From Carboxylicivirga mesophila (lineage in GTDB: Bacteria > Bacteroidota > Bacteroidia > Bacteroidales > Marinilabiliaceae), in contig NZ_JAGUCN010000009.1 in assembly GCF_018271975.1 (NCBI RefSeq), positions 1 through 64,000 on the forward strand: DNA of 64,000 nt, read 5' to 3'. Shown here in pieces: positions 7,636 through 18,250 of this stretch. Numbering within the stretch: position 1 is the first letter of the stretch; every line of letters begins with the position of its first letter. Under the pieces are notes generated by a model, which saw only the letters and a program-made list of their open reading frames with translations, did no database searches and was not told the origin of the DNA. The translations under genes were made by a program, and so were the position numbers.

Positions 7636-10600
7636 TTAAAGTCTGAATCCCATCAGCAGAATATCATCGACCTGCTCATACTCGGTACCCATCCAATCTT
7701 CCATCTTCTGGTGCAGAATAGCCTTTTGGTCATCGATAGGCAGTTTGTGAATATTCAATAGCAAATGGCGAAAACGACGGTATTTAAACTTCTTACCCTC
7801 CGGACCACCAAACTGGTCGGCAAAACCATCAGAAAACAGGTAAATAACATCGTTAGGATATACCGGTATCTCCTGGCGTGTGTAGGAAAGTTCTTTACTA
7901 TCATCAGAATAACCGATTGGGAATCGATCGCCTTTATAGGTAATAATCTCGTTATCGCGTATAATGTACAAGGGATTCATAGCCCCTGAAAAGTGCAATA
8001 CCTGCTTATCTTCATCGAGCATTACCAGCGCAATATCCATTCCGTCAGTAATACTCTGCTTATTGAGACTTCCATCCTGGCCGTTCTTCTGGAAGGTACT
8101 GGCAACTTCCTGGCTCAAACTATTCAATATACGAGCCGGGCAATATTCTTCCTGTATCTCCACTATCTTCTTCAGTAAATCATAGCCAATAATGGACATA
8201 AAAGCCCCCGGAACTCCGTGTCCGGTACAATCCACAGCTGCCAAAAACACTTTGCTGTTTGTACGGTAAGCCCAATAAAAATCGCCACTTACTATATCCT
8301 TGGGGCGGAAGTAAATAAAGGATTCGGGCAATATCTGCTTTACCATCTCCTCCGACGGAATCATGGCTTCCTGAATGCGCTTGGCATAACTAATACTATC
8401 TGTCAGGCTTTGGTGAATGCGTGATAAGGACTCTTTCTGAATCTCAATCTTCTTCTTGTCAATAGCCTTTTCATTAAGAGCCTTGTAGGCCTTTCGGTAA
8501 TTACGTATTCGGTAATTAATAAGCGTTTGCACCAATAGCACTCCAAAAATAATATAGAACGCATAGGCATAGCCCGACATCCACAGTGGCGTGGTAACGT
8601 CAATAATCAGCTCGGCCTGCTCAACACAAGGCACCCCATCATTATTAAAACCTTTAACTTTTAAGGTATAGCTGCCCGGAGATAAATTGGAGAAATTAAC
8701 AGAATTCTGATGCGTCACATCCCGCCAGTCTTCATCGTGCCCTTCCAGTTTCACCCGGTAGGTATTAGCTTTTGGATAGGTGAATTCTAAAGCGGCAAAA
8801 GATACCGCAATCATGGTATTTCGCTTGTAACCAACACTTATTTGACTTCTCACTCCTTCGTATACTGCATCTACCTTGCCCTTATAGTAAACTTTCACAC
8901 TGTTAATCACCATTTTGGGCTTGTTATTGTTGGTAGGCACATCTTCGGTGTTGATAATGGTCAGGCCCTTATCACCTCCAAAAAAGAGCTCATTCTTCCC
9001 ATATTTACACGACGCCCCGGTATTGAAATTATAATCGGGTACACCATCGTTTTTATTATAATTGAAAGGAGGTGTTCCCGGAATAATTGAAGAGATACCC
9101 ACACCTGTGCTTATCCATATTCTGTTATATCCATCCACTTCAACCGCATAAACCTTCCCACTAATCAGTCCATCGTAATTCCAAAATGAAGTGGTTTTGG
9201 TATGCTTATCGTAATAAGAAAGACCTGCGTGAGTGCCAATGATAATCCGGCCATGATCTTCAGCGAAGGCTGAAATGATATTATGACTTAGGCGCTTCTC
9301 TTCTCCTTCATTATTTCTGATTCTTCCAAAGGTTTTTGACGCCACATTATAGGTGTTAATCCCGTTATTGGTACCAATCCACAATTGCCCGTCAGCATCT
9401 TCAAAAAGCACGTTTATTTCATCATCGCAGAGCCCATATTCCACATCTTTATCGGCCCAGTAGCTGGTTATCTTTTCACCATCATATCGATACAGTCCAA
9501 AACGGGTGGCAAACCAGATGTGTCCTAAACGATCTTCAAGAATATCATTGACAACATTGGTCTTAAGCAGGTAGCGGAAATCATTACTATTTGAATAATC
9601 AAATTCTTTAATCCGGCTTGCCCCTCGCTCTAAAATAAATATACCTTCATCGGTGCCAAACCATATATTCCCCCCGGAGTCTTTATACATGGCATTAACC
9701 GTTGGATCATTGGCTGAAACGTATGCAGGATAAATTGTATAGTGCTTAAACTGTTTGGTATTACGATTGATACAGTAAACGCCTTTTTGACCTGTTCCAA
9801 GCCACAGGTTGTTTAAATCATCTACATAAACAGAATAAAAATCATAACAATCAATCGGATATTCAATATCGTCAATAGCGGCTATTGATGAGAACTTAGA
9901 CGGTTTACGATCAATTTTAAAGAGGCCATCCTGAGCTGTCCCAATCCACAATAATCCGCTTGCATCCTCAAGTATTACTGTTATGTTTTGAAATGGACGC
10001 TCCAGGTAAGCATTCAATTCCAAGGCCGAATAGTCGCTGTAAGGTGTTTGCGAAAACATAAGCCCTTCGGGCGTTGCCAGCCACACTATGCCATTACGCC
10101 CGGCCAGCAAGGCACTTATTCCTTTATTTTCAAAACGGTTCGTTTTTTTATAAACTCTGGTTGAGATAGATGTATTTACATTGTACTTCCATAAGCCTTT
10201 ATCCGATCCGGCAAGCACAACACTATCGTTAACCATCACCAAACTACTGATTTCCAATTGTTGATGAGCATTTTCAGGATTTATCCGATTTAGCGCATCA
10301 CTTGTATTATCAATGTATTGAATACCATCTTTGGAACCAAACCAGACATGCCCCATACCGGTCTCAACCGGGTAAGTATTACTTCTGCCTGTTTTTAAAA
10401 CAGATGAATAATGATCAAATTTTATGAAATCTTTAGTGCGGTAATTCACTTTCGCGATGGCATTTCTGGTTTTAATCCAAACGTTATCGCCTTCGGTATG
10501 CATACCATACACACCGGATTCTCTTAGTGCACTGAATAATTCAGACTCCTTATCTATATTAAGAAACTTACCATTGCTAACCTGCCAGATGGCTATCCCG

Positions 10601-10926
10601 CTATTCCGCGTACCAATCCATATATTGCCATCAGGCGTTTCGGTGATTGCCTGGATATGATTGCCAATAATGGTGCTATCAATCAAAGGGTGATGTCTGA
10701 AGGAAACAAATCCATAACCATCGTAACGATTAAGCCCATCGGTTGTGCCTACCCAAATATAGCCCCTGCTATCCTGATACAAAGCCGTAATATGACTATT
10801 GGACAAACCGTCCTTAATGGTAAACTGTTCCATGGAAAGCTTACCACTTTGCGCCATCAACAACGACAAACTGCTAACATACAAAGCAATAGCAAGCAAA
10901 AAACGCAAATAACTAACTTTACCCAT
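7636..10926 (-). CDS. Sensor protein: beta-propeller, Y_Y_Y and SpoIIE phosphatase
   Basis: I chose the ATG at 10926 (1096 aa) because it begins MGKVSYLRFLLAIALYV, a signal peptide ending MAQ; the longer frame from 11025 adds residues before it. The periplasmic part is a series of two-component regulator propeller repeats (WVGTTDGLNRYDG, IWIGTRNSG, LWIGTAQDG, IWFGTDEG, LWIGTNNG and others), followed by a Y_Y_Y domain (about 700-780). One membrane span lies near 783-806. A basic coiled-coil linker leads into a SpoIIE/PP2C-type Ser/Thr phosphatase from about 856 (RPKDIVSGDFYW, DCTGHGVPGAFMS, DGMDIAL, FSDGFADQFG). The hybrid histidine-kinase output common behind this sensor in Bacteroidota is absent. 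It probably reads an external ligand and acts on an anti-sigma antagonist or similar phosphoprotein; no partner is encoded nearby. Confidence 0.85.
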   Translation of the reverse strand: MGKVSYLRFLLAIALYVSSLSLLMAQSGKLSMEQFTIKDGLSNSHITALYQDSRGYIWVGTTDGLNRYDGYGFVSFRHHPLIDSTIIGNHIQAITETPDGNIWIGTRNSGIAIWQVSNGKFLNIDKESELFSALRESGVYGMHTEGDNVWIKTRNAIAKVNYRTKDFIKFDHYSSVLKTGRSNTYPVETGMGHVWFGSKDGIQYIDNTSDALNRINPENAHQQLEISSLVMVNDSVVLAGSDKGLWKYNVNTSISTRVYKKTNRFENKGISALLAGRNGIVWLATPEGLMFSQTPYSDYSALELNAYLERPFQNITVILEDASGLLWIGTAQDGLFKIDRKPSKFSSIAAIDDIEYPIDCYDFYSVYVDDLNNLWLGTGQKGVYCINRNTKQFKHYTIYPAYVSANDPTVNAMYKDSGGNIWFGTDEGIFILERGASRIKEFDYSNSNDFRYLLKTNVVNDILEDRLGHIWFATRFGLYRYDGEKITSYWADKDVEYGLCDDEINVLFEDADGQLWIGTNNGINTYNVASKTFGRIRNNEGEEKRLSHNIISAFAEDHGRIIIGTHAGLSYYDKHTKTTSFWNYDGLISGKVYAVEVDGYNRIWISTGVGISSIIPGTPPFNYNKNDGVPDYNFNTGASCKYGKNELFFGGDKGLTIINTEDVPTNNNKPKMVINSVKVYYKGKVDAVYEGVRSQISVGYKRNTMIAVSFAALEFTYPKANTYRVKLEGHDEDWRDVTHQNSVNFSNLSPGSYTLKVKGFNNDGVPCVEQAELIIDVTTPLWMSGYAYAFYIIFGVLLVQTLINYRIRNYRKAYKALNEKAIDKKKIEIQKESLSRIHQSLTDSISYAKRIQEAMIPSEEMVKQILPESFIYFRPKDIVSGDFYWAYRTNSKVFLAAVDCTGHGVPGAFMSIIGYDLLKKIVEIQEEYCPARILNSLSQEVASTFQKNGQDGSLNKQSITDGMDIALVMLDEDKQVLHFSGAMNPLYIIRDNEIITYKGDRFPIGYSDDSKELSYTRQEIPVYPNDVIYLFSDGFADQFGGPEGKKFKYRRFRHLLLNIHKLPIDDQKAILHQKMEDWMGTEYEQVDDILLMGFRL

Positions 10927-11052
10927 GGATTTAAATAAATATCCTTGAATCAACACACTCATTGCTGATAAAAGTAATAAAATCCTCTGATCTTTTATAA
11001 TAGCCAATGAAGAAAGAAGAGGCAAATAAGGTTTTTAACATGGTATTTTAAA

Positions 11053-11080
11053 CAAAAAAAGAGAGGCGTTAACCTCTCTT
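11053..11080 (-). terminator. Citrate synthase terminator
   Basis: Arms GAGAGG and CCTCTC (within 11061-11078) around GCGTTAA. Read on minus they are followed by a run of seven T's, just after the citrate synthase stop at 11101. Confidence 0.8.
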
Positions 11081-11100
11081 CAATCTATTTGTCGTAATAG

Positions 11101-12414
11101 TTATGGCTGATAATTCACCTTTTCAGCAAACCATTGAAGATTTTGCGATTTGGGGCGCTCAATTGGTAAACCATAAAGGCGATCCCATATTAATTGTGTT
11201 AACACTCCCAAGGCTCTGGAAACACCGAATAGCACCGTATAAATTGGATATTCAGTAATTCCAAACGATGACAATAATGAACCACTAATGGCATCTACGT
11301 TTGGCCATGGATTTTTAACCTTTCCGGTTTTTTCCAGAATATCAGGAACCACCTGATAGATTTTGTCGACTAATTGAATTAGTGGGGCATCAGGCGCATA
11401 TTTTTTGGCAAACTCCAGCTGAACGGTAAAACGCGGATCTGTTTTGCGTAATACAGCATGGCCATAACCAGGTATAACCTGCCCGTTGCGCAACGTCATC
11501 TCCGCATAATCCTTAATCTGTGATGTACTTGGAGAATCAGTTCCTATCTCCCGCAACATCTTATTTATCCAGTGCATCACATTCTGATTAGCCATACCAT
11601 GCAATGGTCCTGCTAATCCATTCATGCCAGCTGAGAAACTGTAATAGGGGTTTGAAAGAGCCGAACCGACCAGATGTGTGGCATGAGCAGAAACATTGCC
11701 CCCCTCATGATCGGCATGGATAACCATATAAAGCCTCATCAATCGTTGTACTTCTATACTATCGTAGCCCATCATATGTGACAGGTTAGCGGCCCAGTCA
11801 AGACTCGGGTCAATATCAATATACTTCTCATTATGAAATACTCTGCGATAAATATAGGCCGCTATAACCGGTAACCTTGATATCAGGTCCATAACGCCTT
11901 CGTAGGTAGGCGCCCAGTAATCTTTTTTATCCATGCCTGTAAGGTAGGCCTTACGAAATTGCGATTCGGTGGACATGGCCAGAATAGCGCTGTTAAACTG
12001 AATCATGGGATGCGCATCCTTAGGTAACGCATTAATTACATCAAATACGTGAGAAGGAATACCTTGAGCTCTAAGGGCCCACTGCTCGCTAATATGATTG
12101 ACATCTTCCTTGGTAGGTAGTTCGCCTGTTAACATCAGGTAAAAAAGTCCTTCTGGCAGTGGCTCACCTTCCTGGTGCAACTTAGGTAATAACTCCTGTA
12201 ACTGCGGAATTGAATAACCTCTGAACCGAATGCCCTCTTCAGGGTCCAGTTTAGAAGTACAGGTCAGTAACGATACCATACCTTTCATCCCTGTCAATAC
12301 TTGTCCTAAGGTAACATCCTGTATAACATCGTCACCGTGTTTCTTTATTAAGTCCTTTACCATTTCGGCCTTGGGGCGACCAATTTCAATGATACGTTCT
12401 TTGATGTAATCCAT
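11101..12414 (-). CDS. gltA: Citrate synthase
   Basis: Condenses acetyl-CoA and oxaloacetate to citrate. The catalytic triad equivalents are His272 (in GPLHG), His319 (in PGYGHAVLR) and Asp374 (in NVDAISG), with a further conserved His236 in HADHEGGN and the oxaloacetate-binding arginine in TDPRF. The 437-residue protein has the N-terminal extension and sequence style of the mitochondrial-like citrate synthases found in Bacteroidota. It lies downstream of enolase on minus, but a terminator separates them, so it probably has its own promoter. The 150-base upstream region carries two inverted repeats that could be regulatory. Confidence 0.94.
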   Translation of the reverse strand: MDYIKERIIEIGRPKAEMVKDLIKKHGDDVIQDVTLGQVLTGMKGMVSLLTCTSKLDPEEGIRFRGYSIPQLQELLPKLHQEGEPLPEGLFYLMLTGELPTKEDVNHISEQWALRAQGIPSHVFDVINALPKDAHPMIQFNSAILAMSTESQFRKAYLTGMDKKDYWAPTYEGVMDLISRLPVIAAYIYRRVFHNEKYIDIDPSLDWAANLSHMMGYDSIEVQRLMRLYMVIHADHEGGNVSAHATHLVGSALSNPYYSFSAGMNGLAGPLHGMANQNVMHWINKMLREIGTDSPSTSQIKDYAEMTLRNGQVIPGYGHAVLRKTDPRFTVQLEFAKKYAPDAPLIQLVDKIYQVVPDILEKTGKVKNPWPNVDAISGSLLSSFGITEYPIYTVLFGVSRALGVLTQLIWDRLYGLPIERPKSQNLQWFAEKVNYQP

Positions 12415-12440
12415 ATTGAGTAGCTGATTGAATTAATAAA

Positions 12441-12497
12441 AATGCCAACGTGTGTGGTTGCGGCATTATTAGAACAGATTAATTATCTAATTGTTCT
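12441..12497. promoter_or_regulatory. Inverted repeats in the gltA upstream region
   Basis: AATGCC (12441-12446) pairs with GGCATT (12462-12467), extended by AAC/GTT across a small bulge. AGAACA (12471-12476) is repeated inverted as TGTTCT (12492-12497). No clear TAnnTTTG element was found in this gap. These are candidate operator or 5'-UTR structures for gltA. Confidence 0.35.
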
Positions 12498-12513
12498 GCA
12501 GCTAAACAAGTAC

Positions 12514-12541
12514 AAAAAAGGCCGGCCAAATGGCCAGCCTT
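12514..12541 (-). terminator. Enolase terminator
   Basis: Arms AGGCTGGCC and GGCCGGCCT around ATTT, read on minus, followed by a T-run, about 25 bases after the eno stop. Confidence 0.85.
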
Positions 12542-12564
12542 TATATGGTATAAGAAGTCGCTTC

Positions 12565-13935
<1,371 letters not shown>

Positions 13936-13999
13936 CCTTTTAAAGCAATTTCAAGAAAAAAAAGGAAAAACGAAAGTCTTTCCTTTTTCACTCATTGAT

Positions 14000-14533
14000 T
14001 TATTCTTTTGATTCAGCTTCAGTAGATTCCGAAGTTGGCTCAGCACTTTCCTGTGCTGGTGCTTCAGCTGCAACAGTGCTATCAGCAGTTGTTGCTTTTC
14101 TACGTCCGCGTCGTGTTCTTTTACCAGCTGAAGAGGATTTCTTAGACTCCAACATGTTTTCATTGTAGTCAACCAATTCGATTAAACACATCTCTGCGTT
14201 ATCACCAATACGGTTACCCAATTTCAAGATACGAGTATATCCTCCTGGTCTGTCAGCTACCTTAGCTGCCACTTCACCAAATAATTCTTTTACAGCATAC
14301 TTGTCTTTCAAGTAAGCGAACACAGTTCTTTGTGCGTGGATACGCTCTTCAACTGTATTTAAATCTTTTGTTTTGGTGATAAGAGGCTCTACATACATAC
14401 GTAATGCTTTAGCCTTAGCAACCGTAGTCTTGATTCTTTTGTGAAGAATCAAAGAGGAAGCCATGTTTGCTAACATCGCTTTGCGATGCGCACTCTTACG
14501 ACCTAAATGATTAAATTTCTTTCTATGTCTCAT
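14000..14533 (-). CDS. rplQ: 50S ribosomal protein L17
   Basis: Large-subunit protein near the exit tunnel. The core ([20 protein letters not shown] onwards, about 120 residues) is followed by a long acidic, Ala/Glu/Ser-rich extension that brings the length to 177 residues. Similar tails occur in Bacteroidota L17. It is the last gene of the alpha operon, 5 bases after rpoA, and is followed by the supercluster terminator. Confidence 0.95.
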   Translation of the reverse strand: MRHRKKFNHLGRKSAHRKAMLANMASSLILHKRIKTTVAKAKALRMYVEPLITKTKDLNTVEERIHAQRTVFAYLKDKYAVKELFGEVAAKVADRPGGYTRILKLGNRIGDNAEMCLIELVDYNENMLESKKSSSAGKRTRRGRRKATTADSTVAAEAPAQESAEPTSESTEAESKE

Positions 14534-14538
14534 CGCTA

Positions 14539-15531
14539 TTATTCCTTGTCTAATTTATACTTGGCGGTATCCATTCCGAAAGTAAGTCCCATGTTAAGCA
14601 GGAGATCATCCAGCTCAGTCAGTGACTTCTTACCGAAGTTACGGAACTTCAACAGGTCGTTACGGTTAAATGTTACCAGCTCACCTAGTGTTTCCACATC
14701 AGCAGCTTTCAAACAGTTAAGCGCACGTACTGATAAGTCCATATCAACCAGCTTAGTCTTTAGAAGCTGACGCATATGTAATACTTCTTCATCAAACTCT
14801 TCGTTACCGAATTTCTCATCTGAATCAAGAGTAATCTTCTCATCTGAGAACAGCATGAAGTGATAAATCAATATTTTTGCTGCTTCTTTCAACGCATCTT
14901 TAGGATGGATTGAACCATCCGATTCAATTTCTAAAACTAACTTTTCGTAGTCAGTTTTTTGCTCTACACGATAGTTTTCAATCGCATACTTAACGTTGCG
15001 AATTGGAGTAAAGATTGAATCGATAGCAATTAACCCAAATTCTGCCTCGGCTGGTTTATTTTCCTCTGAAGGAACATAACCTCTTCCCTTCTCAATGGTC
15101 AATACCATCTGCAGATTTACTTCCGGGTTCATCTTAGCAACAACCAACTCGGGGTTTAATACCTCGAAACCAGTCATGAATTGATTAAGATCACCGGCAG
15201 TAAACTCTTCTTTACCTGAAATACTTACAGTAACAGTTTCCTGCTCTGTATCTTCTACCAGATTTTTGAAGCGAACCTGCTTAAGATTAAGAACGATTTC
15301 GGTTACATCATTAATTACACCAGGAATACTGGTAAACTCATGATCCACCCCTTCGATCTTGACAGTGGTAATTGCGTATCCCTCTAATGAGGACAACAAT
15401 ATTCTTCTTAAGGCATTTCCAACGGTAATACCATATCCTGGTTCCAACGGACGAAATTCAAACTTGCCGAATTTTTCGTCGGCTTCCAGCATAATTACTT
15501 TATCTGGTTTTTGGAATGCTAATATTGCCAT
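14539..15531 (-). CDS. rpoA: RNA polymerase alpha subunit
   Basis: Scaffold for RNA polymerase assembly, 330 residues. The N-terminal dimerisation domain carries [16 protein letters not shown]. The C-terminal DNA-binding domain (from about residue 245) has the helix-hairpin-helix segment [20 protein letters not shown] followed by FRNFGKKSL. It lies 9 bases after rpsD, in the usual alpha-operon position. Confidence 0.97.
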   Translation of the reverse strand: MAILAFQKPDKVIMLEADEKFGKFEFRPLEPGYGITVGNALRRILLSSLEGYAITTVKIEGVDHEFTSIPGVINDVTEIVLNLKQVRFKNLVEDTEQETVTVSISGKEEFTAGDLNQFMTGFEVLNPELVVAKMNPEVNLQMVLTIEKGRGYVPSEENKPAEAEFGLIAIDSIFTPIRNVKYAIENYRVEQKTDYEKLVLEIESDGSIHPKDALKEAAKILIYHFMLFSDEKITLDSDEKFGNEEFDEEVLHMRQLLKTKLVDMDLSVRALNCLKAADVETLGELVTFNRNDLLKFRNFGKKSLTELDDLLLNMGLTFGMDTAKYKLDKE

Positions 15532-15540
15532 AAGAATTAA

Positions 15541-16146
15541 TTATTTAGAATACAATTCAACTATCAACTGTTCTTTAATATTTTCAGGAATATCACTTCT
15601 TTCAGGTACATTCAAGAATTTACCTGCAAATGAATCTTGATCCCATTCTAACCAGGAATATTTATGCACACCTGTATTGGCCAATGACGTTGAAATAACT
15701 TCAAGCGATTTTGACTTTTCGCGAATTCCTACGATCTGATCAGCTTTTACCTGATACGAAGGAATGTTCACAATTGCACCATCTACTACAATGTGACGGT
15801 GAGATACAAGTTGTCTTGCAGCTGCTCTGGTAGGAGCAATTCCCATACGATAAACTACGTTATCTAAACGAGATTCCAGAAGTCCAAGTAACACCTCACC
15901 TGTAATACCTTTGCTTCGAGAAGCTTTTTTAAACAGGTTACGGAATTGTTTTTCCAATACTCCGTATGTGTACTTAGCTTTTTGCTTTTCCTTTAACTGT
16001 AGACCGTATTCACTTGTTTTACGTCTACGGTTATTTCCGTGTTGCCCTGGAGGAAAATTTCTTCTTTCGAAATTCTTATCCGGACCATAAATCGCTTCAC
16101 CGAATTTACGGGCGATTTTTGTTTTTGGACCAATATATCTAGCCAT
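15541..16146 (-). CDS. rpsD: 30S ribosomal protein S4
   Basis: 16S rRNA primary binder, 201 residues. The S4 RNA-binding domain is visible ([20 protein letters not shown], then [13 protein letters not shown]). In many bacteria S4 also represses the alpha operon. The 144-base gap before it, the largest in the spc/alpha part of the cluster, could hold an internal promoter or autoregulatory site; no consensus promoter was found there, only the AT-rich direct repeat AAATTTTTGA. Confidence 0.96.
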   Translation of the reverse strand: MARYIGPKTKIARKFGEAIYGPDKNFERRNFPPGQHGNNRRRKTSEYGLQLKEKQKAKYTYGVLEKQFRNLFKKASRSKGITGEVLLGLLESRLDNVVYRMGIAPTRAAARQLVSHRHIVVDGAIVNIPSYQVKADQIVGIREKSKSLEVISTSLANTGVHKYSWLEWDQDSFAGKFLNVPERSDIPENIKEQLIVELYSK

Positions 16147-16290
16147 TCTTCTAAATTTTTGACTTTAAATTTTTGATTTTAAATATTGAATATGGCAGCC
16201 GCTAGATTATAGAGAGGAGAAATAATCATATAACCAATTCTTATTCAAAATTTGCCATCAAAAACCTATGGTTAACAACTAGTCGAGTAA

Positions 16291-16680
16291 TTAAACTCTT
16301 CTTCTTTTTGGAGGACGACATCCATTGTGTGGTAGTGGAGTAACATCAACAATTTCGGTTACTTCGATACCTGCAGCATGAATTGAACGAATCGCAGACT
16401 CGCGACCATTACCCGGTCCTTTCACATACACTTTAACTTTTCTTAGCCCTAGGTCAAATGCTACTTTTGAACAATCAGTAGCAGCCATCTGTGCAGCATA
16501 TGGGGTGTTCTTCTTAGAACCACGGAAACCCATTTTACCGGCACTAGACCAAGAAATCACCTGACCGTTTTGGTTGGCCAATGAAATAATAATGTTATTG
16601 AAAGACGAATGGATATTAGCCTGTCCAACAGCCTCCACCTTAACAACTCTCTTTTTTTGAGATCCTGACTTCTTTGCCAT
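16291..16680 (-). CDS. rpsK: 30S ribosomal protein S11
   Basis: Platform protein of the small subunit, 129 residues. Recognised from [23 protein letters not shown] and the C-terminal signature [13 protein letters not shown]. It lies 11 bases after rpsM. Confidence 0.96.
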   Translation of the reverse strand: MAKKSGSQKKRVVKVEAVGQANIHSSFNNIIISLANQNGQVISWSSAGKMGFRGSKKNTPYAAQMAATDCSKVAFDLGLRKVKVYVKGPGNGRESAIRSIHAAGIEVTEIVDVTPLPHNGCRPPKRRRV

Positions 16681-16691
16681 ATCTTACTTAA

Positions 16692-17069
16692 TTATTTAGT
16701 GGCTTTCTTTTTATTTGCAACAGTCTTCTTCTTACCCTTACGTGTACGAGCGTTGTTTTTAGTCGATTGACCACGTAATGGTAATCCGATACGGTGACGA
16801 ATACCTCGGTAACATCCAATATCCATCAGGCGCTTAATGTTCAATTGAATTTCTGAACGTAATTCACCTTCGATTTTGTATGTGTCTGAAATATTATCAC
16901 GAACAGCCTTAATCTGCTCGTCAGTCCAGTCTGATACTTTCAAATTAGCGTCAACGCCAACATTTTGAAGAATCTCTTGTGCTCTGCTTCTTCCTATTCC
17001 GTAGATATAAGTTAAAGCGATTTCTCCTCTTTTATTTGAGGGTATATCAACTCCAGCAATCCTTGCCAT
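16692..17069 (-). CDS. rpsM: 30S ribosomal protein S13
   Basis: Head protein of the small subunit that contacts tRNA and L5, 125 residues. It begins [20 protein letters not shown] and has the helix-two-turn-helix segment [13 protein letters not shown] and a basic tail ([15 protein letters not shown]). It lies 11 bases after rpmJ. Confidence 0.96.
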   Translation of the reverse strand: MARIAGVDIPSNKRGEIALTYIYGIGRSRAQEILQNVGVDANLKVSDWTDEQIKAVRDNISDTYKIEGELRSEIQLNIKRLMDIGCYRGIRHRIGLPLRGQSTKNNARTRKGKKKTVANKKKATK

Positions 17070-17080
17070 AATCTTATAAT

Positions 17081-17197
17081 TTATCCTTGACGTTGTTTAA
17101 ACTTTGGATTCTTTTTATTAATCACGTACAAGCGCCCTTTGCGTTTTACAATCTTACACTCGGCACTTCTTTTCTTTACAGATGCTCTAACCTTCAT
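17081..17197 (-). CDS. rpmJ: 50S ribosomal protein L36
   Basis: A 38-residue protein, translated by eye: [20 protein letters not shown], then [18 protein letters not shown]. It occupies the standard place between infA and rpsM. The usual zinc-ribbon ligands (Cys-x2-Cys...Cys...His) are mostly replaced: only Cys14 remains, with Ser, Asn and Phe at the other sites. This is therefore a zinc-independent form, as I recall for Bacteroidota L36. Confidence 0.94.
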   Translation of the reverse strand: MKVRASVKKRSAECKIVKRKGRLYVINKKNPKFKQRQG

Positions 17198-17211
17198 GAT
17201 CGGTCACTTTA

Positions 17212-17430
17212 TTATTTGTATCTATAGGAAATTCTTCCCTTTGTCAAATCATACGGTGACATCTCTACCTTTACTTTATCTCCAGGTAAAATTTTGATAT
17301 AGTGCATACGCATTTTACCAGAAATATGTGCAGTAATGATGTGACCGTTTTCCAATTCCACTCTAAACATGGCATTGGATAAGGCTTCAATGATTGTTCC
17401 GTCTTGTTCTATAGAGGCTTGCTTCGCCAT
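17212..17430 (-). CDS. infA: Translation initiation factor IF-1
   Basis: 72-residue OB-fold protein that binds the ribosomal A site during initiation. The family segments [21 protein letters not shown] and [14 protein letters not shown] are present. It lies 15 bases after map, in the spc operon. Confidence 0.96.
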   Translation of the reverse strand: MAKQASIEQDGTIIEALSNAMFRVELENGHIITAHISGKMRMHYIKILPGDKVKVEMSPYDLTKGRISYRYK

Positions 17431-17445
17431 AATTTATGTAACTTT

Positions 17446-18231
17446 TTATTTTTCAGACTGCAAATGTAATACTTCTTCTACAAATTTAAAACTAGAAAGT
17501 ATATCAGCTTCACCTTTTCTTATTGCTACAGTGTGTTCATAATGAGCAGATACCTTTTTATCGATGGTTCTGATGGTCCATCCATCATCTTCCTGAACGA
17601 TTTGTCGCTTACCAAGATTAATCATTGGTTCGATGGCAATTACCATTCCCGACTTCAATTTAGTACCATTTCCCTTTCTACCGTAGTTGGCTACTTCAGG
17701 TGCTTCATGAAGATTTTTACCAATTCCATGACCAACCATTTCACGCACTACTGTATACCCACGCTCTTCTGTATAACTCTGTATGGCATGCCCGATATCG
17801 CCTAAACGATTATTTTCAATGGCCTGCTCAATGCCTTTGTATAATGATTCCTTAGTAGCATCTAATAATGCTTTAACATCCGGCGCTACCTCACCAATTG
17901 GGAAAGTATAGGCTGAATCACCATAGAAATCGTTTAACAATACACCACAGTCAACCGAAACCACATCACCCTCTTGCAAAGGTGCATCATTAGGTATACC
18001 ATGAACCACCTGTTCGTTTACAGATGTGCATAGGGTATTGGGAAACCCCTGATAATTTAAAAAGGCAGGAGTACCTCCATTATCTCTAATGAAGGTCTCC
18101 GCTATTTTGTCTAATTCCAACGTAGAAACACCAGGCCTGATAGCCTTTGCAACTTCTCCAAGCGTTTTAGCCACCAATTGGTTGCTTATACGCATCAGCT
18201 CAATCTCTTCGTCAGTCTTTAAATAAATCAT
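17446..18231 (-). CDS. map: Methionine aminopeptidase, type I
   Basis: Removes the N-terminal methionine from nascent proteins. All five dimetal ligands are visible: Asp94 (VSVDCG), Asp105 (YGDSAYTF), His168 (MVGHGIG), Glu201 (AIEPMI) and Glu232 (HYEHTVAI). Length 261 with no N-terminal SH3 or zinc-finger extension marks the bacterial type Ia enzyme. It lies between secY and infA; adk, often found here in other phyla, is absent. Confidence 0.96.
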   Translation of the reverse strand: MIYLKTDEEIELMRISNQLVAKTLGEVAKAIRPGVSTLELDKIAETFIRDNGGTPAFLNYQGFPNTLCTSVNEQVVHGIPNDAPLQEGDVVSVDCGVLLNDFYGDSAYTFPIGEVAPDVKALLDATKESLYKGIEQAIENNRLGDIGHAIQSYTEERGYTVVREMVGHGIGKNLHEAPEVANYGRKGNGTKLKSGMVIAIEPMINLGKRQIVQEDDGWTIRTIDKKVSAHYEHTVAIRKGEADILSSFKFVEEVLHLQSEK

Positions 18232-18250
18232 ATGAATGATCGTTCCTCAA

